From Actinoplanes sp. L3-i22 (lineage in GTDB: Bacteria > Actinomycetota > Actinomycetes > Mycobacteriales > Micromonosporaceae): a stretch of DNA of 64,000 nucleotides. Below are positions 51,480 through 60,350 of this stretch, piece after piece. The notes under the pieces were generated by a model that was not told where the DNA came from, made no database searches, and saw only the letters and a program-made list of their open reading frames with translations. The first letter of the stretch is position 1; every line of letters starts with the position of its first letter. The stretch spans positions 2,600,001-2,664,000 of the forward strand of contig NZ_AP024745.1 in NCBI RefSeq assembly GCF_019704555.1. Direction: 5' to 3'. The position numbers were made by a program, and so were the translations under genes.

Positions 51480-52297
51480 CACGCCGCTGCCTGCTCGGTC
51501 TCGGTGGTGATGGTGGGGTCGTTGCCGAAGACGACAGTGCGGGCGGTGCTGGCGAGTGCGGCTTGTTCGTGGTCGGGGATGCCGCGCCGGTTCCAGGCGA
51601 AGATGACGTGGTGGGTGAGGACGTCTCGCAGGCCCCGGTGCAGGTGTCCGTCGTCGTTGAGGCGGCGGAGTGCTTTGCCGCTGGTGGTGAAGGCTTCGAG
51701 CCAGGTGGTGGCGACGGCGAGTGGGGCTCCGGCTTGGGTGAGGCTGGCCGGGGCGACGGTCAGCAACCGTCGAACCGGGTCGAGCAGGTGTCCGATGGAG
51801 TCGGCGGGGTCGCGGTGGTCGGCGGCTCGGGCCCAGACGTCGCCTTGTTCGTACCAGTCCAGGCCGGCTGCGCGCAGCATCTCGGCGCACAGCAGCAGCG
51901 ACATCTCGCGGGTGCGGGTCGGGCGCGGCGGGCTGGGTGTCGGGGTGAACAGGTGGCGGCTGTCGAGGTGCCAGAGGCGGTGGGCGATTCTCATGGCCCG
52001 GTGTCCGCCGAAAGCGTGGACCTCGGGTTCGTAGACGGTCTCGACGACGTCGGCGAGGTGGCCGGCCCGGTGTAGAGCGGTGAGGCAGTCGGTGATGTGG
52101 GTGTGGGCGCTGCCGGTGCGCGTGGGCAGGTACCGCAGCCGCCAGTGGGTTCCTTTGCGGACGATGAACCAGGCGCTGACCAGCCGGGTGTCCTCGGCGC
52201 GCATGAGGATCGGGATGACGTGGGTGACGGCGGTGCGCTCGGCGTCGCGGTGATCGGCGAATCCGATGATGGCTTGCTGCCAGCCGAACTCGTGCAT
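51479..52297 (-). CDS. Thiopeptide-type bacteriocin biosynthesis protein (SpaB_C domain)
   Basis: A 272-aa stand-alone protein of the lantibiotic dehydratase C-terminal (SpaB_C) type: FIVRKGTHWRLRYLP near the start, a central EMSLLLCAEMLRAAGLDWYEQGDVWARA segment and a helical C-terminus. In split or FxLD systems such proteins accompany the dehydratase and may catalyse glutamate elimination or a related step. The large LanB upstream already carries a similar C-terminal region (PWWFQRYHDPDPHLRLRL), so this is an extra copy. It starts 19 nt after lanC. Confidence 0.8.
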   Translation of the reverse strand: MHEFGWQQAIIGFADHRDAERTAVTHVIPILMRAEDTRLVSAWFIVRKGTHWRLRYLPTRTGSAHTHITDCLTALHRAGHLADVVETVYEPEVHAFGGHRAMRIAHRLWHLDSRHLFTPTPSPPRPTRTREMSLLLCAEMLRAAGLDWYEQGDVWARAADHRDPADSIGHLLDPVRRLLTVAPASLTQAGAPLAVATTWLEAFTTSGKALRRLNDDGHLHRGLRDVLTHHVIFAWNRRGIPDHEQAALASTARTVVFGNDPTITTETEQAAA

Positions 52298-52316
52298 GGA
52301 GTTCTCCGCGGGAGAG

Positions 52317-53555
52317 TCAGGACAGGAGGAGGAAGGCGTCCCAGTCGGTGTGGCAGGTGTCGGTGTGCGCGGTGTGCAGGGCGAGTACGGCTCCGGCGGT
52401 TCCGTTCATGAGCTCCGGCGTGTCGGGCGGCGTGGTCGCGAGTTGCCGGGCGAGGTCGTCGGCCAGATCCGGGATGTGCCTGTTGAGCTGGGCGGCTGTA
52501 TGGCTGTTGCTGGTGATGGCGGTGCGCCAGGCGGCTTGCAGGAGTCCGGCTTTGCCGTGGCAGAGGCCGGGTTCGGGGAGCAAGGTGCGCCAGGCGGGTT
52601 CCCGGATCGCGGCGAGCATCGCGGTTTCGGCATGCTCCTGCCGGACGGTGTCATGGAGGGCGAGCCCGGCAAGTTGCTGAGCGCGGGCGGTTCCGGCGGT
52701 GCCGTAGCACCAGGACGGCCGGTGCCGCGACGGTGCCGGATTGGGTGGGTCGGTGACGTACTGGGGCCACCAGTAGGCGCGGCTGCTGCTGTCGGGCTGG
52801 CGGTGCTGGTCGGTCCAGGAGCACAGGTGGGCGAGCGCTTCGATGGTGCCGGGTGGGTGCTGACCGGTGCGGATGGCGAGAGCGAGTAGGGCGATGACGG
52901 CGCTGATGCCGTGGGCGACGCCGAGGTTGCCGTGCCCGTTCGGGAATCGGGGGTCGGGGGTGCCGGCCAGGCCGGAGTCCAGCCACCAGGGCGGCCGATC
53001 GGGTCGGTCCGTGAGAGGTTCGGTGAGCCGGTTCAGGTAGGTGATGACGTCTCGGGTTATCGGGTGGTCGGGGTGGCGGCGCAGGTGGTAGACGCCGTAC
53101 CCGGTCAGGCCGTGGACGAGGTCGAACTCGCGCATGGGCAGCGGTTGTCCGGCGTCCAGGCGGGCGGTTGCAGCGGTCAGCCGTTCGCGGGTGAGAGCGA
53201 TGGTCCGCTCGGTGAGGGCGGTCGCGGCGCGCTGGTAGCCGCCCAGGGTGGTGGTGGCGGTGTGTAGGAGCAGAGCCAGGGTGGGTGTGCCGTGGAACAG
53301 GTTGGCGTTGGGTCCGGCGCTCACCCCTCCGGTGGCGGCGGCCTGGACCCAGCGGTGAGCGACGGCTTCATCGCCGTTCCCGGAGATGGCGCGTTCCAGG
53401 TGCAGCAGGGCGATTCCTGCCGCACCTCCGGCAAGAGAAGCGGGGCGGGTCCGCTCGCCGGAGGACTGGTCGATGATGGTGGGGTCGGCGAGCTGCGCCG
53501 CGATGCAGGTCAGTAGATCGCCGGTGTTCTGGCTGGTCGGGGCGGTGTGGGTCAT
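52317..53555 (-). CDS. lanC: Lanthionine synthetase C-like cyclase (LanC)
   Basis: A 412-aa LanC cyclase from ATG 53555. The alpha-barrel motifs are present: FDLVHGLTGYGVY, NGHGNLGVAHG with catalytic His215, WCYGTAG with zinc ligand Cys283, and LCHGKAG with Cys332 and His333. It adds Cys thiols to dehydrated Ser/Thr of the precursor to make lanthionine or methyllanthionine rings. It overlaps lanB by 4 nt (ATGA). Confidence 0.93.
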   Translation of the reverse strand: MTHTAPTSQNTGDLLTCIAAQLADPTIIDQSSGERTRPASLAGGAAGIALLHLERAISGNGDEAVAHRWVQAAATGGVSAGPNANLFHGTPTLALLLHTATTTLGGYQRAATALTERTIALTRERLTAATARLDAGQPLPMREFDLVHGLTGYGVYHLRRHPDHPITRDVITYLNRLTEPLTDRPDRPPWWLDSGLAGTPDPRFPNGHGNLGVAHGISAVIALLALAIRTGQHPPGTIEALAHLCSWTDQHRQPDSSSRAYWWPQYVTDPPNPAPSRHRPSWCYGTAGTARAQQLAGLALHDTVRQEHAETAMLAAIREPAWRTLLPEPGLCHGKAGLLQAAWRTAITSNSHTAAQLNRHIPDLADDLARQLATTPPDTPELMNGTAGAVLALHTAHTDTCHTDWDAFLLLS

Positions 53556-56500
53556 GAGGTGCTCCGGGCGCGGGCGGCCCAGCTGAGGGCGGCGGCGCGG
53601 GCGAGGTGCAGGCAGACGGCTTCGGCGGCCCGGTCCGGGCCGGCGACGCGGGTGTGGTGCAGGTGCAGAAGATCGGGCAGCAGCGTGACCGGGTCCACGC
53701 CCCTGGCATCCAGAGCGTCCCGGTAGCTGGCGAGGGCGACGGCCCGCGCTTGCCAGGCGCCCAAGACCTGATGGCCAAAGGGCGCTGCGGTCAGGGCGGT
53801 GCGGGCCGGGTCGGACAGGTGTACCGCCTGTTGGTAGACGGTGCGGGCGGGGGCGGACCGCTGGGTGCGGACGTGGTCGGTGAGCCATCGCCGGGCTTCG
53901 TCAGGGTCGCCGAGCAGGGCGGCGGTGAGGTCGAGCATGCTCGCGGCGGTCAGCGCCTGCAGCGACGGTCCGCCCCGGCTGGTCGTGGCGGTCAGTTGGG
54001 CCATGACGGCGGCGGAGTCAGCGGCGAAGAAGGCTTCCGCGGCCGGGTAGGTGGCGGGGCCGCCGAAGCGGGCGGTCTCAGGGTAGTCGGTGTCGAGTTG
54101 GGTCCTACTGGTCAGGCCGTGTTCGCGGAGCCGCCGGGCCCACCAGCGCAGGGTTGCCGGGTCGTTGCCGGTCAGGCGCAGCCGTAGGTGCGGGTCGGGA
54201 TCGTGGTAGCGCTGGAACCACCAGGGGCCGGGCATCTGAGTGAGCAGCTCGCTGAGGTGGTCGGTGAGGATGCGGTCCTGAACCGTTAGGTCGGCGTACA
54301 CCTTCAGCAGAGTGCGATGGCCGCCGGGTAGGAAACCGTGGTCACGGACCTGCACCACGTCGGTAGGTAACCGGGGAACGGGTACGGGCCGAGCGGTGGC
54401 GGCGAGCGGGATGACGATCTCGTGGGCTCGGTCGCCGATCCAACCCGCACCCGCGGGTGCCTGGCTCACGATCGCGACCCGGTAACGGCCGAGGTAGTCG
54501 CGCAGCAACGCCTGGTGGGAAGGTTCGTCGAGGTCGATGACCAGGCATTGATCACCGCTGCCCAACGCGACCCTCGGCGGGCAGCCGGTCATCTGGCGCC
54601 ACTGCCGAAGCCGACTACTCCAGATCGGCCAGGCAGCGGCAGGGTCGGGCAGTTCGTCAGCGGTCAGCCGCCACCGGGCGGCGCTGAGCACGGTCCGGCC
54701 GTACCACAGAGCAGGCAGGAAGGGCAGTTCGCGGGCAGCGGGACCCCAATCGAACGGATGGCACGGGGCGGCCAGCGCGGTGCAGGCCTCGGCCAGGAAC
54801 CGGGTGATCGGCATCATCTGCCGATCCGGTTCCACGGCGGTGATCGGTACCGGCTGGATCGGCCGACGCCGGGAGAGGCAGATCAGATAGAGCTGTTGAG
54901 GGTCGGCGGTGACGGCGATGTCGTCCACCGTGATCCGCTCCGGGTTGCCGTCAGCGCGGAATTCACCCAGCGAGATGAGGTACGGCAGGACGCGGGGCGA
55001 GCGGGCCACGTCCATGCTGATCGCGTACCGGGTCGGTGCCGCGAGCTGCGAGATCAGGGCACCCTCGACGATCGGTGGGGTGCCCGCTGCGTACGCCGTA
55101 GCGAATCGCTGCTGGTCGGCGGGATCGAGCAGGTCCAGGATCCGTCCGGTGCTGGTCCCGGCGTTGCGGGAGACCCGGACCACCGACAGGCTGAACCGGC
55201 CGTCGCGGATGCTGTCGAGGTCGGGAGCGTGCGCGCGTACGGTCAGCTCGGTGGTGACCTGCACCGCCTCCGGCCGCTCTTCGCCGCACCAGGCGGCGAT
55301 CGTCGTGTCGTCGAGAGCGATCTCCTGCTGCCGGGCCAGCGCTGCCCGTTGGGCCACGGCGACCAGGGTCCGGTCTCGGTCGGTGACCGGCGCCGCCGGT
55401 GCTGGGGCTGCGTCGGCGAACCCGGCGGGGTAGCCGAGACCGAGGACCGGGTCTACGGCATCGAGCACCGGCACCAGGGCGTACGGGCCGAACCGTTCGA
55501 GGAACCGGCGATGCCAGCTCGCCCAGCCCGCCGGCGCCGAAACAGCGAGGCGGGTCAGCGCGGACGCGACCCGGCATGCCTCGGCCGTCACCCCGGCCGG
55601 TAGCGCGACGTCGCAGTCCAGCCGCAGATCGACTCCGACCGCCGGCGTATCGGCAACCACGGTGGCGGTGGTCGCGGCGAGGTCACGCCGGTAGGTGGCG
55701 GCAGCATCGCCGCTCACGGCATGGTCGTGCTCCTGCTTCTGTTTGACGATGCTCCGCAGCACGTCCACCAGCTCAACCGCACCGCCGTCCCCATCGGCAG
55801 TCGAATCCGTGTCCTCGAGAAGCAGACGGTCCAGGACATCCAGCAGGACGGCGAGCGGATCGGTGCAGGTCGTCGAGGGCCGCAGCTCGGTGACAAGCAG
55901 CCGCTGCCGGACCAGCTGGGCGAGCAGCCGGTCAACGGCCGCGGACGTCCCGCCACACGCGGCGGCGACCGTCACCGCCAGCTCCCGAAAACGAATCGGC
56001 GCGTTGGCGGCGGTGAGGGCAGCGGTGACGGGGGCGGTGGCACGGACCCGGACGTGGACCGGGGCTCCGCCCGGTGCCGTACTGGCGCGGTGCTCCAGGA
56101 TCAGGTCGCCGCCCCGCTCAACCAGCAGATCGTTCGCGCGGACCCGCAGGTGCCGGCGGATGCTCGGGTCGGCCTCCAACCGATCCAGAACGTGCTCCAG
56201 CCATGCGGTTCGGATTCGGGCCACCGGCCGATGAGCCGTACCGAACCGAACCTTGGCCTGGTCCTTGACGGTGGCTGCGGCGACACCGGCGAAAAGTCCG
56301 TACGGGGTGGCGCGGGTGGTGGCACGCAGCAGGTAGCGCATGACCGCCAGGACCACCCGTCGGACGTCGCGCTCCGGCGCCCTCCCTGATTGGACAGCGC
56401 GGATGCGGCTGGTGAGGTCGGGGCTCGCGTACTGCAGGGCTGCCGCGAATCCGGGGATCTCCAGCGTCCGGGTCAGCCACGGCATCCACGAAGCCGCAGT

Positions 56501-56590
56501 GCCGTCGATCAGGTCCGGCCACGCGCCGACCTGATCCGGAGTGCAGACTGCCGCTCTGACCAGCACCGCGTCATCCAAGCTCCGGTACAC
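53552..56590 (-). CDS. lanB: Lantibiotic dehydratase, full-length class I LanB
   Basis: A 1012-aa dehydratase from GTG 56590, preceded by a very purine-rich RBS (GGGAGGGAGGGG). The N-terminal glutamylation domain shows RYLLRATTRATPYGLFAG, with the conserved R-x-TPFGLF-like motif, and the C-terminal SpaB_C-type elimination domain shows 'PWWFQRYHDPDPHLRLRL'. It uses glutamyl-tRNA to activate and eliminate Ser/Thr side chains in the precursor. A hairpin and the precursor gene lie just upstream; lanC overlaps its end. Confidence 0.93.
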   Translation of the reverse strand: MYRSLDDAVLVRAAVCTPDQVGAWPDLIDGTAASWMPWLTRTLEIPGFAAALQYASPDLTSRIRAVQSGRAPERDVRRVVLAVMRYLLRATTRATPYGLFAGVAAATVKDQAKVRFGTAHRPVARIRTAWLEHVLDRLEADPSIRRHLRVRANDLLVERGGDLILEHRASTAPGGAPVHVRVRATAPVTAALTAANAPIRFRELAVTVAAACGGTSAAVDRLLAQLVRQRLLVTELRPSTTCTDPLAVLLDVLDRLLLEDTDSTADGDGGAVELVDVLRSIVKQKQEHDHAVSGDAAATYRRDLAATTATVVADTPAVGVDLRLDCDVALPAGVTAEACRVASALTRLAVSAPAGWASWHRRFLERFGPYALVPVLDAVDPVLGLGYPAGFADAAPAPAAPVTDRDRTLVAVAQRAALARQQEIALDDTTIAAWCGEERPEAVQVTTELTVRAHAPDLDSIRDGRFSLSVVRVSRNAGTSTGRILDLLDPADQQRFATAYAAGTPPIVEGALISQLAAPTRYAISMDVARSPRVLPYLISLGEFRADGNPERITVDDIAVTADPQQLYLICLSRRRPIQPVPITAVEPDRQMMPITRFLAEACTALAAPCHPFDWGPAARELPFLPALWYGRTVLSAARWRLTADELPDPAAAWPIWSSRLRQWRQMTGCPPRVALGSGDQCLVIDLDEPSHQALLRDYLGRYRVAIVSQAPAGAGWIGDRAHEIVIPLAATARPVPVPRLPTDVVQVRDHGFLPGGHRTLLKVYADLTVQDRILTDHLSELLTQMPGPWWFQRYHDPDPHLRLRLTGNDPATLRWWARRLREHGLTSRTQLDTDYPETARFGGPATYPAAEAFFAADSAAVMAQLTATTSRGGPSLQALTAASMLDLTAALLGDPDEARRWLTDHVRTQRSAPARTVYQQAVHLSDPARTALTAAPFGHQVLGAWQARAVALASYRDALDARGVDPVTLLPDLLHLHHTRVAGPDRAAEAVCLHLARAAALSWAARARSTS

Positions 56591-56626
56591 GGCCCCTCCC
56601 TCCCGTTCGTTGTGATTCGGCGCAGG

Positions 56627-56661
56627 TCGGGGTGCCCGGCAACCTGCCCAGGGCACCCCGA
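56627..56661 (-). terminator. Attenuator/terminator between precursor and lanB
   Basis: Perfect 11-bp arms at 56627-56637 and 56651-56661 (TCGGGGTGCCC on the plus strand) with a 13-nt loop. It sits 24 nt after the precursor stop and 37 nt before lanB. Such hairpins commonly allow far more precursor mRNA than enzyme mRNA in lanthipeptide operons. Confidence 0.7.
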
Positions 56662-56684
56662 CAGCTGCTACCGCTTGCCGGTGG

Positions 56685-56861
56685 TCAGCAGGTGGTGCAG
56701 GCGGACTGGCACGTGGTGCCGCAGTTGTCGCCGGTCATCTTGATGATGTGTTGGACGCTGTCGCCGGCCTCGACGAACGTGATGTCCAGGTCGAAGCCGG
56801 TCTCCGGCTCGTCGACGTTCGGCGGGACAACGGTGGTGCGTTCGATGGTGGGTGCGGTCAC
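56685..56861 (-). CDS. lanA: FxLD-family lanthipeptide precursor peptide
   Basis: A 58-aa peptide from GTG 56861, with an ideal RBS (GAGGAGG, 5 nt spacing). The leader MTAPTIERTTVVPPNVDEPE is followed by GFDLDITFVEAGD, which contains the FxLD recognition motif (FDLD, residues 23-26). The core is about MTGDNCGTTCQSACTTC, with four Cys, one Ser and five Thr to form up to four rings, and one Asp (residue 45) that the FxLD methyltransferase could convert to isoAsp through a methyl ester and imide. The exact cleavage site is unknown. It lies between the methyltransferase and lanB genes. Confidence 0.88.
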   Translation of the reverse strand: MTAPTIERTTVVPPNVDEPETGFDLDITFVEAGDSVQHIIKMTGDNCGTTCQSACTTC

Positions 56862-56930
56862 AGCAACCTCCTCTGATCGGGGGGATAGCGGGATCTTCCC
56901 GGCCCGCGTGGAAACGGGGCCGGAAACTCT

Positions 56931-58142
56931 TCAGGACCAGCTGATCGCGAGAATGCCGTGGCGCTTCACCGACCGCCATCCGGCCAGACCGGTGACGTCG
57001 GTACCGGCCGGGTAATACACGATGCGGGCGGCACCACGCCGGAAATGGTCGGTGCCCCAGTCCCGGACCAGGGCGAGCATCTGCTCCCCGACCTGCTGCG
57101 CCTGCGGCCCGTGCGCCCGGACCCCGGCCTCGTAGCCGCTGGCGAATTTCTCGCTCTCTCGCTTGATCCGGTAGGCGAAGTTGCCGCCTTGGACGAGCAC
57201 CGGGATGCCATGGCGCACGGCGGGCTCGACGACGCCCTCGTCGACCGCCTTCTGCGCGGCGTGCAGCATCACCATCCCGGAGCCTCCGTTGGTGAGCTGG
57301 AACATCGCCAGCTCGTCGGGCATGTCGAACGGGGTTCCGGCCCACAGATCGACCGGCGCACTGCTCAACGCTGCTCGCAGCGCGGGCACGTCGAAGTCGA
57401 CGTCGTACTGCGGGTCGACGTACAAGCCGAGGTCCGCGGTGATGGGCACCAGCTGCTCGGCGCTGGCCCCGTCCCCCTGCATGGGTACGAAGCCACCGAG
57501 CCGGTAGTTGTCGGCCGTCAACGTCTGGCCGGTACGGTCGAACGCGATCATCCGGGTGATCCCGCTGAACCGCAGCGGCACCACGATCCGGCCAGTGTCC
57601 GTGAGCTGTTCGAGCCAAGCCTGTGGGACGTCAGCGGCTCCCACGGTGACGATGATCCGGTCATACGGGGCATATTCCGGAACGCCGTACTGGGCATCGG
57701 CGAGCACCACGTTGACCCGGTCGTATCCCGTCGCAGTGAGACAGGCACGGGCCCGCTCCACCACGCCGGCGTCGATGTCGACGGTTGTCACCGCGCCGGT
57801 CGGGCCGACGACCTCCGCGATCAGCGCCGCGTTGTATCCCCCGGAGCCGATCTCCAGGACCCGCATGCCGGGCTGGACGTCGGCCATCTCCAGCTGGATC
57901 GCCTGAATGTGCGTGGCCGAGACGACGCTCGACTGGCTCCCGTCGGCGAACAGCACAGGCTCCAGCGTGGTGTGCGTGTCGTACACCTTGGCAAGGTCGC
58001 TCTCCCTAGGGGCGAATGCGTGCCGGGGCACCGTCGCGAGCGCGTCAGCCACCCGTTCGGAGTGCAGTAGGTCCTGCTCACGCAACGAGGCCACCATCGC
58101 CGCGCGGAGCACGGCCGGGTCAGGGGTCGGGGTCACTGTCAT
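56931..58142 (-). CDS. FxLD-system methyltransferase (protein-L-isoaspartate O-methyltransferase-like)
   Basis: A 403-aa protein from GTG/ATG 58142. The N-terminal half is a PIMT-type methyltransferase (VPRHAFAPRES, SQSSVVSATHIQAIQLEMADVQPGMRVLEIGSGGYNAALIAE, VDIDAGVVERARACL). The C-terminal extension (about 240-403, with VQGGNFAYRIKRESEKFASG) is the type found in FxLD lanthipeptide clusters. Characterised relatives methylate a core Asp, giving succinimide and isoaspartate. It is 69 nt upstream of the precursor gene and heads the operon. The Asp in the core supports the same chemistry here. Confidence 0.9.
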   Translation of the reverse strand: MTVTPTPDPAVLRAAMVASLREQDLLHSERVADALATVPRHAFAPRESDLAKVYDTHTTLEPVLFADGSQSSVVSATHIQAIQLEMADVQPGMRVLEIGSGGYNAALIAEVVGPTGAVTTVDIDAGVVERARACLTATGYDRVNVVLADAQYGVPEYAPYDRIIVTVGAADVPQAWLEQLTDTGRIVVPLRFSGITRMIAFDRTGQTLTADNYRLGGFVPMQGDGASAEQLVPITADLGLYVDPQYDVDFDVPALRAALSSAPVDLWAGTPFDMPDELAMFQLTNGGSGMVMLHAAQKAVDEGVVEPAVRHGIPVLVQGGNFAYRIKRESEKFASGYEAGVRAHGPQAQQVGEQMLALVRDWGTDHFRRGAARIVYYPAGTDVTGLAGWRSVKRHGILAISWS

Positions 58143-58385
58143 GATCGCTTCTCATTTCCGGTCATCGGGTCGGTTCTGGTCATGGAAAGGTCTAGCGCCT
58201 GGCCCGGGTCGCCTGATGCGGCGCCTCGCGCCGAAGACGGCGTCTCCTCGTATCGAGTGACAGGTGACGCCGGTTTGCTGGCGACACCTGGCCTAGTAGT
58301 AGGCGACCTTCGGATCCGTCGGGGCGGTGGGTGGTCGGGGCGCCAGCTCAGGACGGGCACGGGGCCGCGGTCGAGGAGTTGCCAG

Positions 58386-58658
58386 TCACCGAACAGGGTG
58401 GCCGCAGATCGCATCGGCCAACGTGGGGCGACTCGGGCCCGGATTGCGCGTCGGCAACCGCGACGTACGGGAGAAGACAACGACCGCCGTCTCGCGCCGC
58501 CAGCAAGGCCCAGAGGATCCACACTTCACGCAGCAGCCCGTCGATTTGGAAGTCGCATGATCGGTGAGAACTGCGCAGGCCGCCACCAATTGCTCGTCAG
58601 CGGAGAGCCCGTGGTAGGCATCCCTCGACGGTTCAGATATACCAGCCAGGCTCTTCAT
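58386..58658 (-). CDS. Small Cys-rich hypothetical protein
   Basis: A 90-aa protein from ATG 58658 with a strong RBS (GAGGAGGAGCGAAG) and TATACT just upstream. The N-terminus (GLSADEQLVAACAVLTDHA) is helical, followed by GCCVKCGSSGPCWRRETAVVV, where CxxC and a further Cys suggest a zinc ribbon, and a Pro-rich tail. This pattern recurs in small actinobacterial orphans near regulator genes. It precedes the lanthipeptide operon on the same strand by 243 nt; no link in function is shown. The 58143-58385 gap presumably holds the cluster promoter. Confidence 0.6.
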   Translation of the reverse strand: MKSLAGISEPSRDAYHGLSADEQLVAACAVLTDHATSKSTGCCVKCGSSGPCWRRETAVVVFSRTSRLPTRNPGPSRPTLADAICGHPVR

Positions 58659-58745
58659 CTTCGCTCCTCCTCAGTATAGGTTTGCGAAAAAGTGTGTTCG
58701 TTTCGACGATAACTAATTAAGCGCCGGTAGAGGAATGTTGGCTTT

Positions 58746-59576
58746 CTAGGCTGAGCTTTCAGGTTTGATGGCTACCGCGCCATAAACCGAGACGTCTTCG
58801 GCCTTTGGTGTATCGGCAGAGTCACGTCGCCAGTCGCTGACCGCCGTGACGCCGGGGTTGACTAGGTCCAGCCCGTCGAAGAAACGCAGGAACTTCGTAC
58901 GGCTACGTCCGATGAAGCCCTCAGCCCCCGTAACGCTCTTGGTAGTAAAGGCTCGCGTGACGTCGGCGTCCATAAAGTCGTAGGTGGCGTGCGAGGCGGC
59001 GAGGTAGCTGCCGGCGGGTAGCGCCTGCATCAAGGTGTTTACGGCCGTGTACGCCTGCACGTCGTCGGGCAGGAAGTGCAGCACGGCGACGAGCAGCAGA
59101 CCTACCGGTTCGCGCAGGTCGAGGACGTTTGTAAGGGTTGGGCCGCCGAGAATTTTGGCTGGATCAGTTAGGTCAGCGTCGATGTAGGCGGTGCGACCTG
59201 CGGGGTGGCTGGTGAGCAGCGCGCGTGCGTGGCTGAGCACGAGTGGGTCGTTGTCGACGTAGACGATGCGCGCGGCAGGCTCGACAGTCTGGGCGACCTC
59301 GTGCGTGTTGGGGGTTAGGGGAAGGCCGGTGCCGATGTCCAAGAACTGCCGGACGCCTGCCTCTTTAGCCAGATACCGGACGGCGCGATGCAGGAACCAT
59401 CGGTTTTCCCTAGCGGAAAGGCGAATGTATGGATGCAACTTCTCGATGGCGTCGCCGGACTCACGATCGGCGGCGAAATTGTCCTTGCCTCCGAGCCAAT
59501 ATTGGTACCGGCGGGCGGGATGCGCGACGCTAGTATCGATTATCGAATTTTGGTCGACGCCCATCGGCGGAGGCAT
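58746..59576 (-). CDS. DUF574-type SAM-dependent methyltransferase
   Basis: A 276-aa protein from ATG 59576 (ATG 59564 also possible). The opening DTSVAHPARRYQYWLGGKDNFAADRE and the block 'FLDIGTGLPLTPNTHEVAQ', then RIVYVDNDPLVLSHARALL mark the Methyltransf_19 (DUF574) family, which is abundant in actinomycetes and often linked to metabolite or regulatory loci. SAM binding is expected; substrate unknown. It has its own upstream region, separated from the GNAT gene by a 16-bp inverted repeat. Confidence 0.88.
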   Translation of the reverse strand: MPPPMGVDQNSIIDTSVAHPARRYQYWLGGKDNFAADRESGDAIEKLHPYIRLSARENRWFLHRAVRYLAKEAGVRQFLDIGTGLPLTPNTHEVAQTVEPAARIVYVDNDPLVLSHARALLTSHPAGRTAYIDADLTDPAKILGGPTLTNVLDLREPVGLLLVAVLHFLPDDVQAYTAVNTLMQALPAGSYLAASHATYDFMDADVTRAFTTKSVTGAEGFIGRSRTKFLRFFDGLDLVNPGVTAVSDWRRDSADTPKAEDVSVYGAVAIKPESSA

Positions 59577-59615
59577 TTTCTCGGGCTCTCGTTAGGCGGA
59601 TAAGGCTTCTAGGGT

Positions 59616-59665
59616 GAGGTGGTGTGCCGTTGCTGGGGGGCTTTCGTGAAACGGCACACCACCTC
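59616..59665. terminator. 16-bp perfect inverted repeat
   Basis: GAGGTGGTGTGCCGTT (59616-59631) and its perfect complement (59650-59665) flank an 18-nt loop. It lies 46 nt downstream of the GNAT stop and 39 nt upstream of the methyltransferase start, both minus strand. Most simply a terminator of the permease-GNAT operon; no T-run, so an operator is an alternative. Confidence 0.6.
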
Positions 59666-59711
59666 GGCACCGGCTCGCCAGGCGGGGGCGTTGAGCCGGT
59701 CGACCAGATGG

Positions 59712-60350
59712 TTATCCGGCAGCGCCGGGCCTGGGGGGACGCCACATCGGAAGCGCCTGCGGGCTGTCCTCGGCCAGCAGGTACGGCGGGTGGGGTTGGT
59801 AGCCGTGCCGCAGGTAGAGCTGCTGGTTGCGAAGGCCGGTGGCCTCCAGGTACGCCGGGATGGCGTGTTTGTCGAGGTACCGGTGGTGGCACTCCAATAA
59901 GGCGCTGCCCAAGCCGTTCCCGCGCAGGCGGGGACGGACGGCGAGGAAGGCGAGGTAGTGATGCGCGCCGGCCGGGTGGTGTTCCTCGAGCGCCGCATCG
60001 AGCGCCTGGAAACGCGGCAGCGCTTCCGGGCCGACCGCGTCGGCGAGCCGATGCTGGTAGCGGGGAATCGGCACCGCAGCAATCGGGGCCGAGCCGAGCG
60101 TGTGCCAGACTGCCACAGCCTCGCCGTCACCGGCGAGTTCAACCCAGCCGGTGCTCAACGCGTGCTCGGCGAGGATCCGGAAATAGCCCGGGTAAACGGC
60201 GGCCCGGGTAGCGGGCTCGGGGATCAGCCAGTCGGCGAAGTCGCCGTCGTGGAAGCCGGTTGCGAGAGTGTCGACGATCGTGTCCAGGTCACCGAGTCCG
60301 GCGGTGTGGATCGTCACGTTGGGTGAAGTATGGGTCATGGCCGTGCTCAC
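59712..60350 (-). CDS. GNAT-family N-acetyltransferase
   Basis: A 212-aa protein. Starting at GTG 60350 it overlaps the permease stop as GTGA, so the two are coupled; ATG 60338 is the alternative. The acetyl-CoA site is VRPRLRGNGLGSALLECHH, followed by the beta-5 region AYLEATGLRNQQLYLRHGY. It should acetylate a small amine, perhaps one moved by the coupled permease; a toxic amino acid or antibiotic is possible. Confidence 0.85.
   Translation of the reverse strand: MSTAMTHTSPNVTIHTAGLGDLDTIVDTLATGFHDGDFADWLIPEPATRAAVYPGYFRILAEHALSTGWVELAGDGEAVAVWHTLGSAPIAAVPIPRYQHRLADAVGPEALPRFQALDAALEEHHPAGAHHYLAFLAVRPRLRGNGLGSALLECHHRYLDKHAIPAYLEATGLRNQQLYLRHGYQPHPPYLLAEDSPQALPMWRPPRPGAAG

Noticed and set aside
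58182..58679. 165-codon plus-strand ORF opposite the lanthipeptide promoter region
   Set aside because: Arg/Gly-rich shadow of the 58386-58658 gene and its upstream region; no RBS.
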